From Deltaproteobacteria bacterium (GTDB lineage: Bacteria; Myxococcota; JADLHZ01), in the NCBI GenBank assembly GCA_020848545.1, contig JADLHZ010000012.1:1-64000 (forward strand): a DNA stretch of 64,000 nt, written 5' to 3'. The notes below the pieces were generated by a model, which was given only the letters and a program-made list of their open reading frames with translations, was not told where the DNA came from and ran no database searches. This document shows positions 16,518 to 25,092 of this stretch, in pieces (positions within the stretch are counted from its first letter, which is position 1; each line of letters opens with the position of its first letter). The position numbers and the translations under genes were made by a program.

Positions 16518-17963
16518 ATGCGATACGCGAAGATCTTGCCCTGTCTGTTCTTGGTGGCGGCTTGTCAGGACAATAAGACCGTGTTGAACGGCGACGACTT
16601 GCTCGTCGAAGCCTTCGACGCCGACGACGTGACCGCGACAGAGAGCGACGAGCTCACCGCGTCGTGGGAGCCGGTCGAGCTGAAGGTCGAGTCGCCCGAG
16701 CACCCGTACGCGAACAATGCCGACATCGCGTTCGACAGCTTCGACGGCGGCATGAGCGGCGTGCGCCAGTTCAGCGTGCACTTCAGCCGCTTGGACACCG
16801 AAGCCGGCTACGACTACGTCGAGATCTACAACCAAGACTACGTGCGCATCGCCCGCTACTCTGGCAAAGCGACCTACGGCTTCTGGACGAAGGCGTTGAC
16901 GGCGCGCTCGATCTCCTTCCGCTTCGTCAGCGACAAGTCGAAGGTGAAGTGGGGCTTCTCGATCGACAAGGCACGCGTCACCGGCTGCACGACCAAGGCG
17001 ACCTGCGGCACCGAGAAGGGCTGGAAGTGCGAGAAGGTCACCTGCATCACGACGCCGTGCTTCAACCACTGCGACTTCAACGGCCCGCTCTGCGGCACGC
17101 GTGGCGCCAAGGCCTGCGAGGAGCCGAAGAAGTGCATCGGCGGCAATCCGGCGGTCGACGTTCCGGGCGAGTGCGTGCCGGAGCAATACTGCGAATACGC
17201 GAGCGACTGCTCGAACCTGATGGCGCCGAAGTGCTGGGGCTGGAAGTGGCGCTGCGACACGAATTTCTGCGAAGGCTCGTGCGGCAACCTCGACGCGGGC
17301 TGGAACGACTGTGCGAGCGACGCCGACTGCGCGCGCGGCGAAAGCTGCGTCGACACCGGCAAGCGCTGCATCACCACTCCTTGCTACGGTGTCTACCAAT
17401 GCCAAGCGCAGGGCCAACAAGAAGGTGAAACCTGCGGAGGCATTGCGAGCCTGCAGTGCGCCGCTGGCCTCGACTGCTTCTACGGCGACGTCGGCGGCAC
17501 CGAGAACGACTGCAGCGTCGCCGATCGCGGCGGCACCTGCATCGTCAGGCCGACGGAGTGCATCTTGCGCCTCTACGCGCCGACCTGCGGCTGCGACGGC
17601 AAGACCTATCCGAACGTCTGTGAGCTCCAGCTCGCCGGTGTCGCGTTCTCACACAGCGGCGAGTGCGGCCCGCCGCAAGCCGACGTGGGCCAAACGTGCG
17701 GCGGCATCGCCAGCATCCAGTGCAAGCCCGGCTTGGAGTGCGACTACGGCCCGGCGCCCGGCCCGCGCACGAATCACGACACGAAGGCCGAGTCGCAGTG
17801 CCAGATCGCCGACGTCGGCGGCACCTGCGTCGCGAGCGGCGCTGGCTTCTGCACGGCGCAGTACGATCCGGTGTGCGGCTGCGACGGTAAGACCTACTCG
17901 AACGATTGCGCGCGCTCGGTCGCGGGCGCTCAGTTCGGCTACTGGGGCCAGTGCAAACCGTAG
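16518..17963 (+). CDS. Cys-rich lipoprotein with CUB-like and Kazal-type domains
   Basis: The 481-residue product has a lipobox (FLVAAC, Cys16). Residues about 55-155 form a CUB-like beta-sandwich with ESPEHPYANNADIAF, HFSRLDTEAGYDYVEIY and GFSIDKARV. The rest is a cysteine-rich stalk. Two Kazal-type modules follow the pattern C-x7-CGCDGKTY-x2-C/D-C (APTCGCDGKTYPNVC near 350; DPVCGCDGKTYSNDC near the end). Each is preceded by a repeat containing CGGIAS-x-QC. Kazal modules inhibit serine proteases in animals. In myxobacteria and relatives they are found in surface lipoproteins, where protection from proteases or adhesion is plausible but unproven. Confidence 0.88.
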   Translation: MRYAKILPCLFLVAACQDNKTVLNGDDLLVEAFDADDVTATESDELTASWEPVELKVESPEHPYANNADIAFDSFDGGMSGVRQFSVHFSRLDTEAGYDYVEIYNQDYVRIARYSGKATYGFWTKALTARSISFRFVSDKSKVKWGFSIDKARVTGCTTKATCGTEKGWKCEKVTCITTPCFNHCDFNGPLCGTRGAKACEEPKKCIGGNPAVDVPGECVPEQYCEYASDCSNLMAPKCWGWKWRCDTNFCEGSCGNLDAGWNDCASDADCARGESCVDTGKRCITTPCYGVYQCQAQGQQEGETCGGIASLQCAAGLDCFYGDVGGTENDCSVADRGGTCIVRPTECILRLYAPTCGCDGKTYPNVCELQLAGVAFSHSGECGPPQADVGQTCGGIASIQCKPGLECDYGPAPGPRTNHDTKAESQCQIADVGGTCVASGAGFCTAQYDPVCGCDGKTYSNDCARSVAGAQFGYWGQCKP

Positions 17964-17984
17964 TCAGCCGCGCGCGATGAGCGC

Positions 17985-18977
17985 CTACGCCCTGACGACC
18001 CGATTTCTCCCCGCCGTCTTCGCCTGATACAACGCCAAGTCCACGCGGTTCACGAACGCGCCTTCGCTCTCGTCGGCGGCGAACTGCCCCACGCCCGAGC
18101 TGATGGTGATGCGTAGCTGCACGTCTAGATAGCGAAAGGTCTGCGCAGCCACGTCCGCGCGGACGCGCTCGGCGATCACCATGGCGCCGTCGAGGTCGGT
18201 CTTCGGCAAGAGCGCCAAGAACTCCTCGCCGCCGTAGCGCACGAGCGCGTCGGTCTCGCGCAGATCGTTCTTCACGCAGTCGGCGAGCTCGCGCAGCACG
18301 GCGTCACCGGCGGGATGGCCGTGCGCGTCGTTCAGCCGCTTGAAGTGATCGACGTCGAACAAGATGATCGACAGGGGATCGCCGTAGCGTTTCACGCGCT
18401 CGACCTCGTCGGGTAGCCGGTGCAGGAGGTACTGGCGATTGAACACGCGCGTGAGCCCGTCGGTGATCGCGAGCTTGTAGAGGCGCGCGTTCTCGAGGTC
18501 GCGCACGATCGACGTGCCGATGAACGAGAGCAGCTCCTCGTCTTCGCGGGTGAACGCCGCGGGCTTCTTCGAGGTCACGGTCATGACGCCGAGCACCTGC
18601 GCGCGCACGCTCATCGGGATGCAGAGGAGCGACTTGATCTCGAGGTTCTGCGACGGGATGTGCAGGTAGCGCGCGTCTTTGGTCACATCGTCGATCATCG
18701 CGGCGACGCCGTGCTGCGCCACCCACCCGGCCACGCCCTCGCCTTTGGCAAAGGTGGCGCCGGCTTCCTCCTGCGCCGAGAGCCCGTGCGATCCGTGCGA
18801 GAGCAACACGCTCGTCGCCTCTTCGAAGAGGAAGATCGAGCACGAGTCGGCCTGCATCATCTCGGCGGTGTGCTCGGCGAGCTTGCCGAGGAGCTCGCGC
18901 TGCTGCAGGCCCGAGTTGATCATGCGCGTCATGCCGAACAGCGCTTGCACGATCTTCTTGTAGCGTTGCGAGTTCAT
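17985..18977 (-). CDS. GAF-GGDEF diguanylate cyclase
   Basis: The chosen start (MNSQRYKKIVQAL) gives 330 residues. An in-frame ATG at 19025 is possible but would place the start within 30 bp of the divergent gene. A GAF domain (about 20-165; SCSIFLFEEATSVL, GEGVAGWVAQHG, SLLCIPM) binds an unknown ligand. The GGDEF domain (about 175-330) has all key features: DVDHFKRLNDAHGHPAGD and an intact signature RYGGEEF. It should make c-di-GMP from two GTP in the cytosol. An RxxD inhibitory-site pattern (RETD) lies seven residues before the signature, suggesting product feedback. It contrasts with the degenerate paralogue at about 10.7-12.3 kb. Confidence 0.93.
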   Translation of the reverse strand: MNSQRYKKIVQALFGMTRMINSGLQQRELLGKLAEHTAEMMQADSCSIFLFEEATSVLLSHGSHGLSAQEEAGATFAKGEGVAGWVAQHGVAAMIDDVTKDARYLHIPSQNLEIKSLLCIPMSVRAQVLGVMTVTSKKPAAFTREDEELLSFIGTSIVRDLENARLYKLAITDGLTRVFNRQYLLHRLPDEVERVKRYGDPLSIILFDVDHFKRLNDAHGHPAGDAVLRELADCVKNDLRETDALVRYGGEEFLALLPKTDLDGAMVIAERVRADVAAQTFRYLDVQLRITISSGVGQFAADESEGAFVNRVDLALYQAKTAGRNRVVRA

Positions 18978-19054
18978 TGGGAATTCGGCGGGAGCATAGC
19001 CGCGAACGCTTGCGTTGCAATTCATTCGTCGCAGCGATAGCGCTCGCGTCCCAG

Positions 19055-19768
19055 ATGTCGCGAGAGCTTCGAAGGATCGCCGTTCTCTGCGTGTTTGCCA
19101 CCGCGTGCGCGACGCTCGGCACGGCGCAGCCGCAAAAGGAGCTGGTGATCACCGGACTCTCGGCGAGCAAGAACCCCGAGCTCGCCAAGAAGGTAGCGCA
19201 GGCCCGAGCCGTGAGCCGCGCGGGGCTCGTGAAGTCGAACGTGCGCTTCGTGCTCGATCGCAGCCGCGGCAAGCCCATGTTGAAGCTCGTCGGCGAGCAG
19301 ACGAGCGCCGGCATCAGCCCGGACTTCGAGGCGCGCAAGCCCGCGGGGCAAAAGGCGCTCATCCGCCTGCAACGCACCCAAGCGGAGCTCGACGCGCTCT
19401 CCGGCTTGAAGATCGCGCACGTCGAAGCCGAAGCGGCGGGCCTCGATCTCGCCGTCGCCCAAGATCGCGCCGATCGCGCCCTGTTCCGCGAGGCGATCCT
19501 GCGCTTCGCGGCCGCCGAGCAAGTCGGCGATCCGCAGCTCTACGGCGCGCTGACCATCGTCAACTACAGCGCCAAGGACGAAGGCGATCGCGTCTCGGTG
19601 AACGCCGACATCCACGTGAAGTTCGGCGACCGAAGCTCGACGCTCAGCGAGCGCACGGAGCGCAAGACCTTCAGCGAGGATCAAGAAGAAGTGCCGGAAG
19701 AAAACATCGAGCTCGCGACCGACGTGCAGGGCGAGGCTGCGCCGGCGTCGACCGAGGTGAAACCATGA
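19055..19768 (+). CDS. hypothetical exported protein
   Basis: This 237-residue protein starts with a hydrophobic signal (MSRELRRIAVLCVFATAC) that ends in a weak lipobox ATAC. The body contains VRFVLDRSRGKPMLKLVGEQ, AELDALSGLKIAHVEAEA and GALTIVNYSAKDEGDRVSVNADIHVKF. These suggest alternating strands and helices, and the C-terminus is acidic. I do not recognise the family. It diverges from the GAF-GGDEF gene, and its stop overlaps the start of the threonine dehydratase gene by four bases, so the two are co-translated, though no functional link is evident. Confidence 0.7.
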   Translation: MSRELRRIAVLCVFATACATLGTAQPQKELVITGLSASKNPELAKKVAQARAVSRAGLVKSNVRFVLDRSRGKPMLKLVGEQTSAGISPDFEARKPAGQKALIRLQRTQAELDALSGLKIAHVEAEAAGLDLAVAQDRADRALFREAILRFAAAEQVGDPQLYGALTIVNYSAKDEGDRVSVNADIHVKFGDRSSTLSERTERKTFSEDQEEVPEENIELATDVQGEAAPASTEVKP

Positions 19769-20979
19769 TCCCGCTCGTCACACTCCAAGACGTCCAACGT
19801 GCGAACGAGCGCATCGCTGGCCAAGTGCAGCGCTCGCCGATGCCGAAGAGCGAGCCGCTGTCGGCGGACCTCGGCTGCAACGTCTACGTCAAGCTCGAGA
19901 ACCTGCAGCGCACGGGCTCGTTCAAAGAGCGCGGCGCCTGCAACAAGCTCGCGTGCTTGAACGCGTCCGAGCGTGCGCGCGGCGTGATCGCGGCGAGCGC
20001 CGGCAACCACGCCCAAGGCGTCGCCTATCACGCGCACCGCCTCGGCATTCCCGCCACGATCGTGATGCCGGAGCCGAGCCCGCTCGTGAAGGTGCGGGCG
20101 ACGAAGGCCTACGGCGCCGAGGTCGTGCTCTACGGCGCCAACTACGACGACGCCTTCCTGCGCGCCAAAGAGATCGAAAAAGAGCGCGGGCAAATCTTCG
20201 TGCATGCGTTCGACGATCCTTTGGTCATCGCCGGCCAAGGCACGATCGGGCTCGAGATCTTGGAGGACTTGCCGAACGTCGACGCGATCATCTTGGCGGT
20301 CGGAGGCGGCGGGCTGATCTCTGGCGTCGCCGCGGCGGTGAAGGCCCTGCGTCCCGGCGTCGAGATCATCGGCGTCAACATGGCGAACATCGATAGCATG
20401 CGCGCGTCGGTGGCGAAGGGCTCGCTCGTCACCTTGCCGGCGGCGCAGACGATCGCCGACGGCATCGCCGTTCGCACCGTGAGCGCGCTGACGCTCGAGC
20501 ACGTGCAGAAGTATGTCGACCGCGTCGTCACGGTGGACGAAGAAGAGACCGCCAACGCGATCCTGCAGCTGCTCGAGAAAGAGAAGACCGTGGCCGAAGG
20601 CGCCGGCGCCGCGCCGATGGCGGCGTTGATCCACCGGGACCTCGGCTTGAAGGGCAAGAGCGTCGTCGTCGGCATCTGCGGCGGCAACATCAACGTCAAC
20701 CTCATCGCGCGGATCATCGAGCGCGCGTTGATCAAAGACGGCCGCCGGACGCGCCTCTCGGTCATCTTGCCGGATCGGCCGGGGCAGCTCGCCGCGCTGC
20801 TCGATCGCGTGGCGAAGGCCGGCGCGAACGTGCTCGAAGTGCATCACGAGCGTGTCTCGCAGCGCTTGAGCCTGGCCGACACCGAGGTCGAGCTGGTGTT
20901 GGAGACCCGCGGCTTCGAGCATATTCAGGAGTTGTTGGCGACGCTCGCGAGCGCGGGGCTGCAGCCGACGCAGAAGTAG
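19765..20979 (+). CDS. ilvA: threonine dehydratase (PLP-dependent, with ACT domain)
   Basis: The 404-residue enzyme deaminates L-threonine to 2-oxobutanoate and ammonia. The PLP lysine is Lys54 in RTGSFKERGA. Other fold-type II landmarks are SAGNHAQGVAYHA, the phosphate-binding loop VGGGGLISG and GICGGNINVNL. The C-terminal 75 residues (RTRLSVILPDRPGQLAALLDRV) form an ACT regulatory domain. Length and single ACT domain match the TdcB/IlvA short form of about 400 residues. It may serve isoleucine synthesis or threonine catabolism. The start overlaps the previous gene's stop. Confidence 0.95.
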   Translation: MIPLVTLQDVQRANERIAGQVQRSPMPKSEPLSADLGCNVYVKLENLQRTGSFKERGACNKLACLNASERARGVIAASAGNHAQGVAYHAHRLGIPATIVMPEPSPLVKVRATKAYGAEVVLYGANYDDAFLRAKEIEKERGQIFVHAFDDPLVIAGQGTIGLEILEDLPNVDAIILAVGGGGLISGVAAAVKALRPGVEIIGVNMANIDSMRASVAKGSLVTLPAAQTIADGIAVRTVSALTLEHVQKYVDRVVTVDEEETANAILQLLEKEKTVAEGAGAAPMAALIHRDLGLKGKSVVVGICGGNINVNLIARIIERALIKDGRRTRLSVILPDRPGQLAALLDRVAKAGANVLEVHHERVSQRLSLADTEVELVLETRGFEHIQELLATLASAGLQPTQK

Positions 20980-20982
20980 CAA

Positions 20983-21010
20983 GCCTTACCAGTCGCCCTG
21001 GGCGTAAGGC
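20983..21010. terminator. candidate bidirectional hairpin between convergent genes
   Basis: Arms GCCTTAC (20983-20989) and GTAAGGC (21004-21010) pair perfectly around a 14-base loop that is itself GC-rich. It lies exactly between the stops of the convergent threonine dehydratase and flavoprotein genes. There is no T-run, so it may work as a transcript end stabiliser or a rho-assisted terminator. Confidence 0.4.
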
Positions 21011-21020
21011 GTGCGATGAC

Positions 21021-22391
21021 TTACACCGCCATCTTTTGCACGAGCGAACGGCCGCCGTGGCTGCGCCTGAGCGTGCGGCGGTGGAGATTCGCGAGCGCGA
21101 AGAGGAGCCGGATGCGCAGCTTGAGGCGCCAGAGGTGGCGGGGATCGAAGAGGTCCGCTGCGAGCACGGAGGTGATGGCGGTCTTCAGCCCCAAGAAATT
21201 GCGTGGCGCGAAGAAGAGATCGACGAACGCGGGGTCGTACCAACCTTTGATGAACTTCAGGAAGATCGCCTGCGCGCCGCGGATGCGCTTCTCGTAGCGT
21301 GCGAAGCGCGAGGCGGAGAAGTCATTGTTGGCGAAGGCGTCGCGGAGATCTTCTGCGACGAGCTGCGCTGACTTCATTGTGAGAAAGACACCGGACGAGA
21401 ACACGGGATCGAGAAACGCACCGGCGTCGCCGACGAAGACGGCGCCGTCCGTGGCGTAGCGGTCCATCACATACGAGAAGTTCGCGATGGTGCGGGCTGG
21501 GAACTTCTGCGTCGCGTGCTTCAAGCGCTCGCGGACGTAGGGCGTCTGCGCGATCGTCGCCGCCAAGAACGCGTCGTTGATCTCCGCAGCGGCGCCGGCG
21601 ACTGCCGCGGTCGACTCATCATGCTGTCCGCGCTCCTCTGGACGCCCGAGCTGAAGCTGCTTCCGCTTTGCGAGGTAGCTGTCAGTGACCACCATGCCGA
21701 CGCTCGTCGTGTTGCCCTTGAAGGGGATCATCCAGAACCAGCCGTGCTCGAAGGCGACGATCTGAATATCGCCTTCGCGATCGCCTGGATCGCGCGCGAC
21801 GTTTTCGAAGTGCGAGAAGAACGAGGTGCGCGTCTCGAGCTGCACGTCGCGCTTCAAGCCGAGCCGGCTCCCGAAGAAGGCCGCCCGCCCGGAGCAATCA
21901 GCCACGACCTTGCAGCGAACCGTCACGCGCTCGCTGCCGTCGTTCTTCACGGCGACGAGACCAACCACCCGGCCGCCTTCCTCGATGCCCTCTCGCACGG
22001 TGTAGCCCATGCGCACCTCAGCGCCGTGCCCCGTCGCGTTGTCGAGCAACACCTGATCGAGCTCCGCCCGCTCGACCTCGTAGCAGTATGGAAATTCCTT
22101 ATTCAGCGCGTTCGCGAAGGGGAAGCGGCTCTGCTTCGTGCCGTCATCGTTCGAGAAGTTCGCCGCGTACTTGCGTATGAAGCGCCGTTCGAGCTCGTCC
22201 TCCACGCCGAGCTCGCGAAAGAGCGCGAGGTTGAGGGGCAGCAGCGACTCGCCAATGCGAAAGCGCGGAAACGACTCGCGCTCGAAGATGACGACGCGCT
22301 TCTTGTCGCGCGCAAGGTGAGTGGCCAGGGCGGTGCCCGCGGGTCCAGCGCCGATGATCGCGACGTCGCAGTCAATGTGAGCTTCATGCAT
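21021..22391 (-). CDS. FAD-dependent oxidoreductase of the halogenase/geranylgeranyl reductase type
   Basis: The 456-residue protein starts with the FAD-binding motif DVAIIGAGPAGTALATHLA, followed by the acidic ERESFPRFRIGESLLP. The second FAD motif is VFVGDAGAFLDPVFSSGVF. A WFWMIPF segment occupies the place of the W-x-W-x-I-P motif of flavin-dependent halogenases. The general fold and GES-LLP block fit the tryptophan-halogenase/geranylgeranyl reductase group. Whether it halogenates cannot be read from the sequence. The catalytic Lys of FADH2 halogenases is not obvious near the FAD motif, so a reductase or hydroxylase role is equally possible. Two TetR-like operators lie upstream, suggesting ligand-controlled expression. 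Confidence 0.8.
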   Translation of the reverse strand: MHEAHIDCDVAIIGAGPAGTALATHLARDKKRVVIFERESFPRFRIGESLLPLNLALFRELGVEDELERRFIRKYAANFSNDDGTKQSRFPFANALNKEFPYCYEVERAELDQVLLDNATGHGAEVRMGYTVREGIEEGGRVVGLVAVKNDGSERVTVRCKVVADCSGRAAFFGSRLGLKRDVQLETRTSFFSHFENVARDPGDREGDIQIVAFEHGWFWMIPFKGNTTSVGMVVTDSYLAKRKQLQLGRPEERGQHDESTAAVAGAAAEINDAFLAATIAQTPYVRERLKHATQKFPARTIANFSYVMDRYATDGAVFVGDAGAFLDPVFSSGVFLTMKSAQLVAEDLRDAFANNDFSASRFARYEKRIRGAQAIFLKFIKGWYDPAFVDLFFAPRNFLGLKTAITSVLAADLFDPRHLWRLKLRIRLLFALANLHRRTLRRSHGGRSLVQKMAV

Positions 22392-22455
22392 CGCCCGCCG
22401 TCGCGAGCAAGCGACACGCCAAGCGCCAAACGCCTAAGATTTCGTCGTGGACGTT

Positions 22456-22496
22456 ACCGTTCGGTGATCCGCGATCAAGAAATGCTACCGTTCGGT
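22456..22496. promoter_or_regulatory. pair of TetR-type operators
   Basis: TACCGTTCGGT occurs twice, with its inverted-repeat core ACCGTTCGGT at 22456-22465 and 22487-22496. The centres are 31 bp apart, about three helical turns, so two dimers could bind one face of the DNA. They are 65-105 bp upstream of the minus-strand flavoprotein gene and nothing else starts here. The core resembles operators of TetR-family repressors. No TetR gene is in the window. Confidence 0.5.
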
Positions 22497-22609
22497 CGCG
22501 GGGTTAAGCGCGACCGTTGGGCAGCCGCGCGTGCGGTTCTTAGCCAGACGAGTTTCGATCGTCGAAGAAGCAATCACAAGCGCGCGCGGACGACGCAGCT
22601 GTGGCCAAG

Positions 22610-24988
22610 CTAGAAACGCACGCGTAGGACGCAGTGCGAATCGTGGTCGACGACGATGAGGTCGCCGTACGGATCCATCGCGATGCCGGACGGGCCGGTA
22701 AAGCGCGCGCTCGCGATCGCCACGTCGGCGACCACACTGGCACTGCCGCTCATGCCGGCGACGACCACAGGCGCCACGGGATTCGTGAGCTCGACGATGC
22801 GATCACCATCGGTGTCAGCGACGTACACCTTCCCGCTGGCGGTGCGCAGCACGTCGCGAGGGAACGTGAGGCCGCACGCCGCCGCAGCGCAATACTCGCT
22901 GATCGTGTTGGGGGGCGTGACGCGGCGAAGGTCACTGCCATCGACGCTCACCGCCACCGTCGTGCCGGCGTCGTAGTACAAGCCTCCGGCGGCGCGCATG
23001 TGGCCCATCGCGGCCGTGCCACCCATGTTGCAAACGCCTCCGAAGATCGACGCGGAGATCGCGCTCGGTGCGACCGTCGCCGCGCTCGGCCATCCCGGCG
23101 ACAGATCGATGCGCATGACGATGCTCGCGAAGCGATCGGCCGCGTACAACGTGTTGTCGTCGGCGAAGACCAGGCCCCAGAAGCTCTTGAACTTCGCCGT
23201 CGTGCCATTGCCCGCGACACAACCTTCCATGCCATTGCCGAGGATGCGCTCGGTGCTGAACTGCCCCACCCCATTCGGCTTCAAGCGGCGGAGCACGCGC
23301 CAAGACGACGACGATCCCTCTTCGGACACGAGCAGCGATCCCGACGCTTGATGCAACGCGATGGCCACCGGGCGCGTCATCGTGCCGACGCCGAACGCGC
23401 CGTCCGTCGTGCCTGCGTTGTTCAGCACTCCCGCCACGGTGTTCGTCGCGCCATTCGGTCGCACACGGCGGACCGCGTTGCCTTCGTAGTCCGTCACGTA
23501 CGCGTCGCCATAGCGATCGACCGCGACCATGCGCGGATCGCGAAAGCGCACTTCCGTGAAGACCGTGTCGTCGACAGACAGCGCGACGGGCGTGGTGCTG
23601 CAAGCGCCGGCCAACAGCTCGACATACGCCCCGCCGACGACGTCGACGGTCACGGAATCAGAGTCGCTGTCTCCTGCCGGATTCGGAGCGCTGCACGAGA
23701 TCGATCGCGCGAGGCCCACGGCGCCAACGGTCAGCACGATGTGGTCCGCATTCGTCGCCGTCAGCGTGAGCCCGGCGCCGACGTTGCACAGCAAAGGACC
23801 GGGTGCCGTCACGGCGATCTTCACGCCCGTGTGTCCACTGGTCAGCTTCGGCGGCGCGTGGATCGTCACGAGCGGCGGCGGCAGGTTCGTGAACGAGGTC
23901 ATCGTGTACGCGCTGGCGCGACCGGCGGCGTTCGTCGCACGACACGAGAGCGTCGCGCTGAGCCCCGCCGCGCCGGCCGAGAGCAGCACGTGGTCGGCAG
24001 CGGTCTGATCGAGCGTGAGCGCGCCGCTCGTCATGCAGGAGTAGGTGAGCGCCGCGTTCGGCGCAACGAAGTCGCGGCGGTTGTTGCCGGTGTTGCTCGT
24101 GAGAAAAAGCGGCGCCGCGATCGTCGGCGACACCGGCGCCGGCGCGATCGCCAGCGTGAAGTGCGTGGCCGCGCTCGTCGCCGCGGCGTTCGTCGACGTG
24201 CAATCGAGCGCCGCCGAGCCGGCCGTTGCGCCGATGTCGACGAGCACGTGATCGCTCGCCGTCGTGACGATCGTGACGCCGGAGCTTGTACACGCGTAGG
24301 TCAAACCCGCGCTGGCGTTCGTGAAGTCGTAGCGCACGTTCGTGTCGCCGGCGGTGACGATCGCGGCACCCGAGATAATAGGCGGGACCGGCGCCGCGAG
24401 CACGGTGACGAGCGCCCCGCCAGAGTACGATCCGGCGCTCGCGTTGACGCCGAGCGCCGTCGGGCTCGCGGGTAAGGTCACCTGCGCCGTCGCAGATACG
24501 GCGGACGAAATGACGCCACCCACGGCCGACCACGAGACCGCGATCGGCGTGCCCGCGTTCTTCGCGGTGCAGGTGGCGCTGCCGCCGCCGAGCACGAACG
24601 CAGGCGTACACACGACCTCGATCACGGTGTCGACGGAGATCGATCGGTCTTCGTTCAGCAGCTCGCGTTGCAGCGAATCTACGGCACGGAGTCCGATCGC
24701 CACCTCGCCGCGAACGTTCGCCGGCGCCTCCCACAGGACCGTCGCGTCGCTGTCGGCTGAAAACGCGCGATCGGTTGCGCTGCCCCCACCGGAGAGCGTG
24801 AGCCCGACTTCGAGGCCGTCGCTGACGCCGCGCACCTGCGCCTCGATGGGAACCAAGCCGGTCGGATGCGTTTGCAGCGACATACCGCCTGCCGGAACAT
24901 TGACGATCACCAAGGGCCGCTTAGGGACGATCGGCCGAACGACGAGGCAGCCGGCGAGGAGCAGCGCGCACGCAGAAGCCAACTTCAC
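22610..24988 (-). CDS. lipoprotein with Ig-like repeats and NHL beta-propeller
   Basis: The 792-residue product has a clear lipobox (LLLAGC, Cys14). Residues about 120-480 hold four or five Ig-like repeats of about 85 residues, each with a Cys pair and a phrase such as SDHVLVDIGATAGSAALDC or ADHVLLSAGAAGLSATLSC. The C-terminal 300 residues form an NHL-type propeller with blades such as RFRDPRMVAVDRYGDAYVTDYEGNAVRRV and RFTGPSGIAMDPYGDLIVVD. An outer-surface binding protein is inferred. Internal repeats are at protein level and diverged in DNA. Confidence 0.85.
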   Translation of the reverse strand: MKLASACALLLAGCLVVRPIVPKRPLVIVNVPAGGMSLQTHPTGLVPIEAQVRGVSDGLEVGLTLSGGGSATDRAFSADSDATVLWEAPANVRGEVAIGLRAVDSLQRELLNEDRSISVDTVIEVVCTPAFVLGGGSATCTAKNAGTPIAVSWSAVGGVISSAVSATAQVTLPASPTALGVNASAGSYSGGALVTVLAAPVPPIISGAAIVTAGDTNVRYDFTNASAGLTYACTSSGVTIVTTASDHVLVDIGATAGSAALDCTSTNAAATSAATHFTLAIAPAPVSPTIAAPLFLTSNTGNNRRDFVAPNAALTYSCMTSGALTLDQTAADHVLLSAGAAGLSATLSCRATNAAGRASAYTMTSFTNLPPPLVTIHAPPKLTSGHTGVKIAVTAPGPLLCNVGAGLTLTATNADHIVLTVGAVGLARSISCSAPNPAGDSDSDSVTVDVVGGAYVELLAGACSTTPVALSVDDTVFTEVRFRDPRMVAVDRYGDAYVTDYEGNAVRRVRPNGATNTVAGVLNNAGTTDGAFGVGTMTRPVAIALHQASGSLLVSEEGSSSSWRVLRRLKPNGVGQFSTERILGNGMEGCVAGNGTTAKFKSFWGLVFADDNTLYAADRFASIVMRIDLSPGWPSAATVAPSAISASIFGGVCNMGGTAAMGHMRAAGGLYYDAGTTVAVSVDGSDLRRVTPPNTISEYCAAAACGLTFPRDVLRTASGKVYVADTDGDRIVELTNPVAPVVVAGMSGSASVVADVAIASARFTGPSGIAMDPYGDLIVVDHDSHCVLRVRF

Positions 24989-25092
24989 ATGTGGGAGTCT
25001 AGCCGACGCGCGCGCCGATCACACGTGCGTCGCCGCGGATGTCGAACGCTGGCAGCTCGGACGAGCGGCCGCCGTGCCGAGACGGCAACGGC

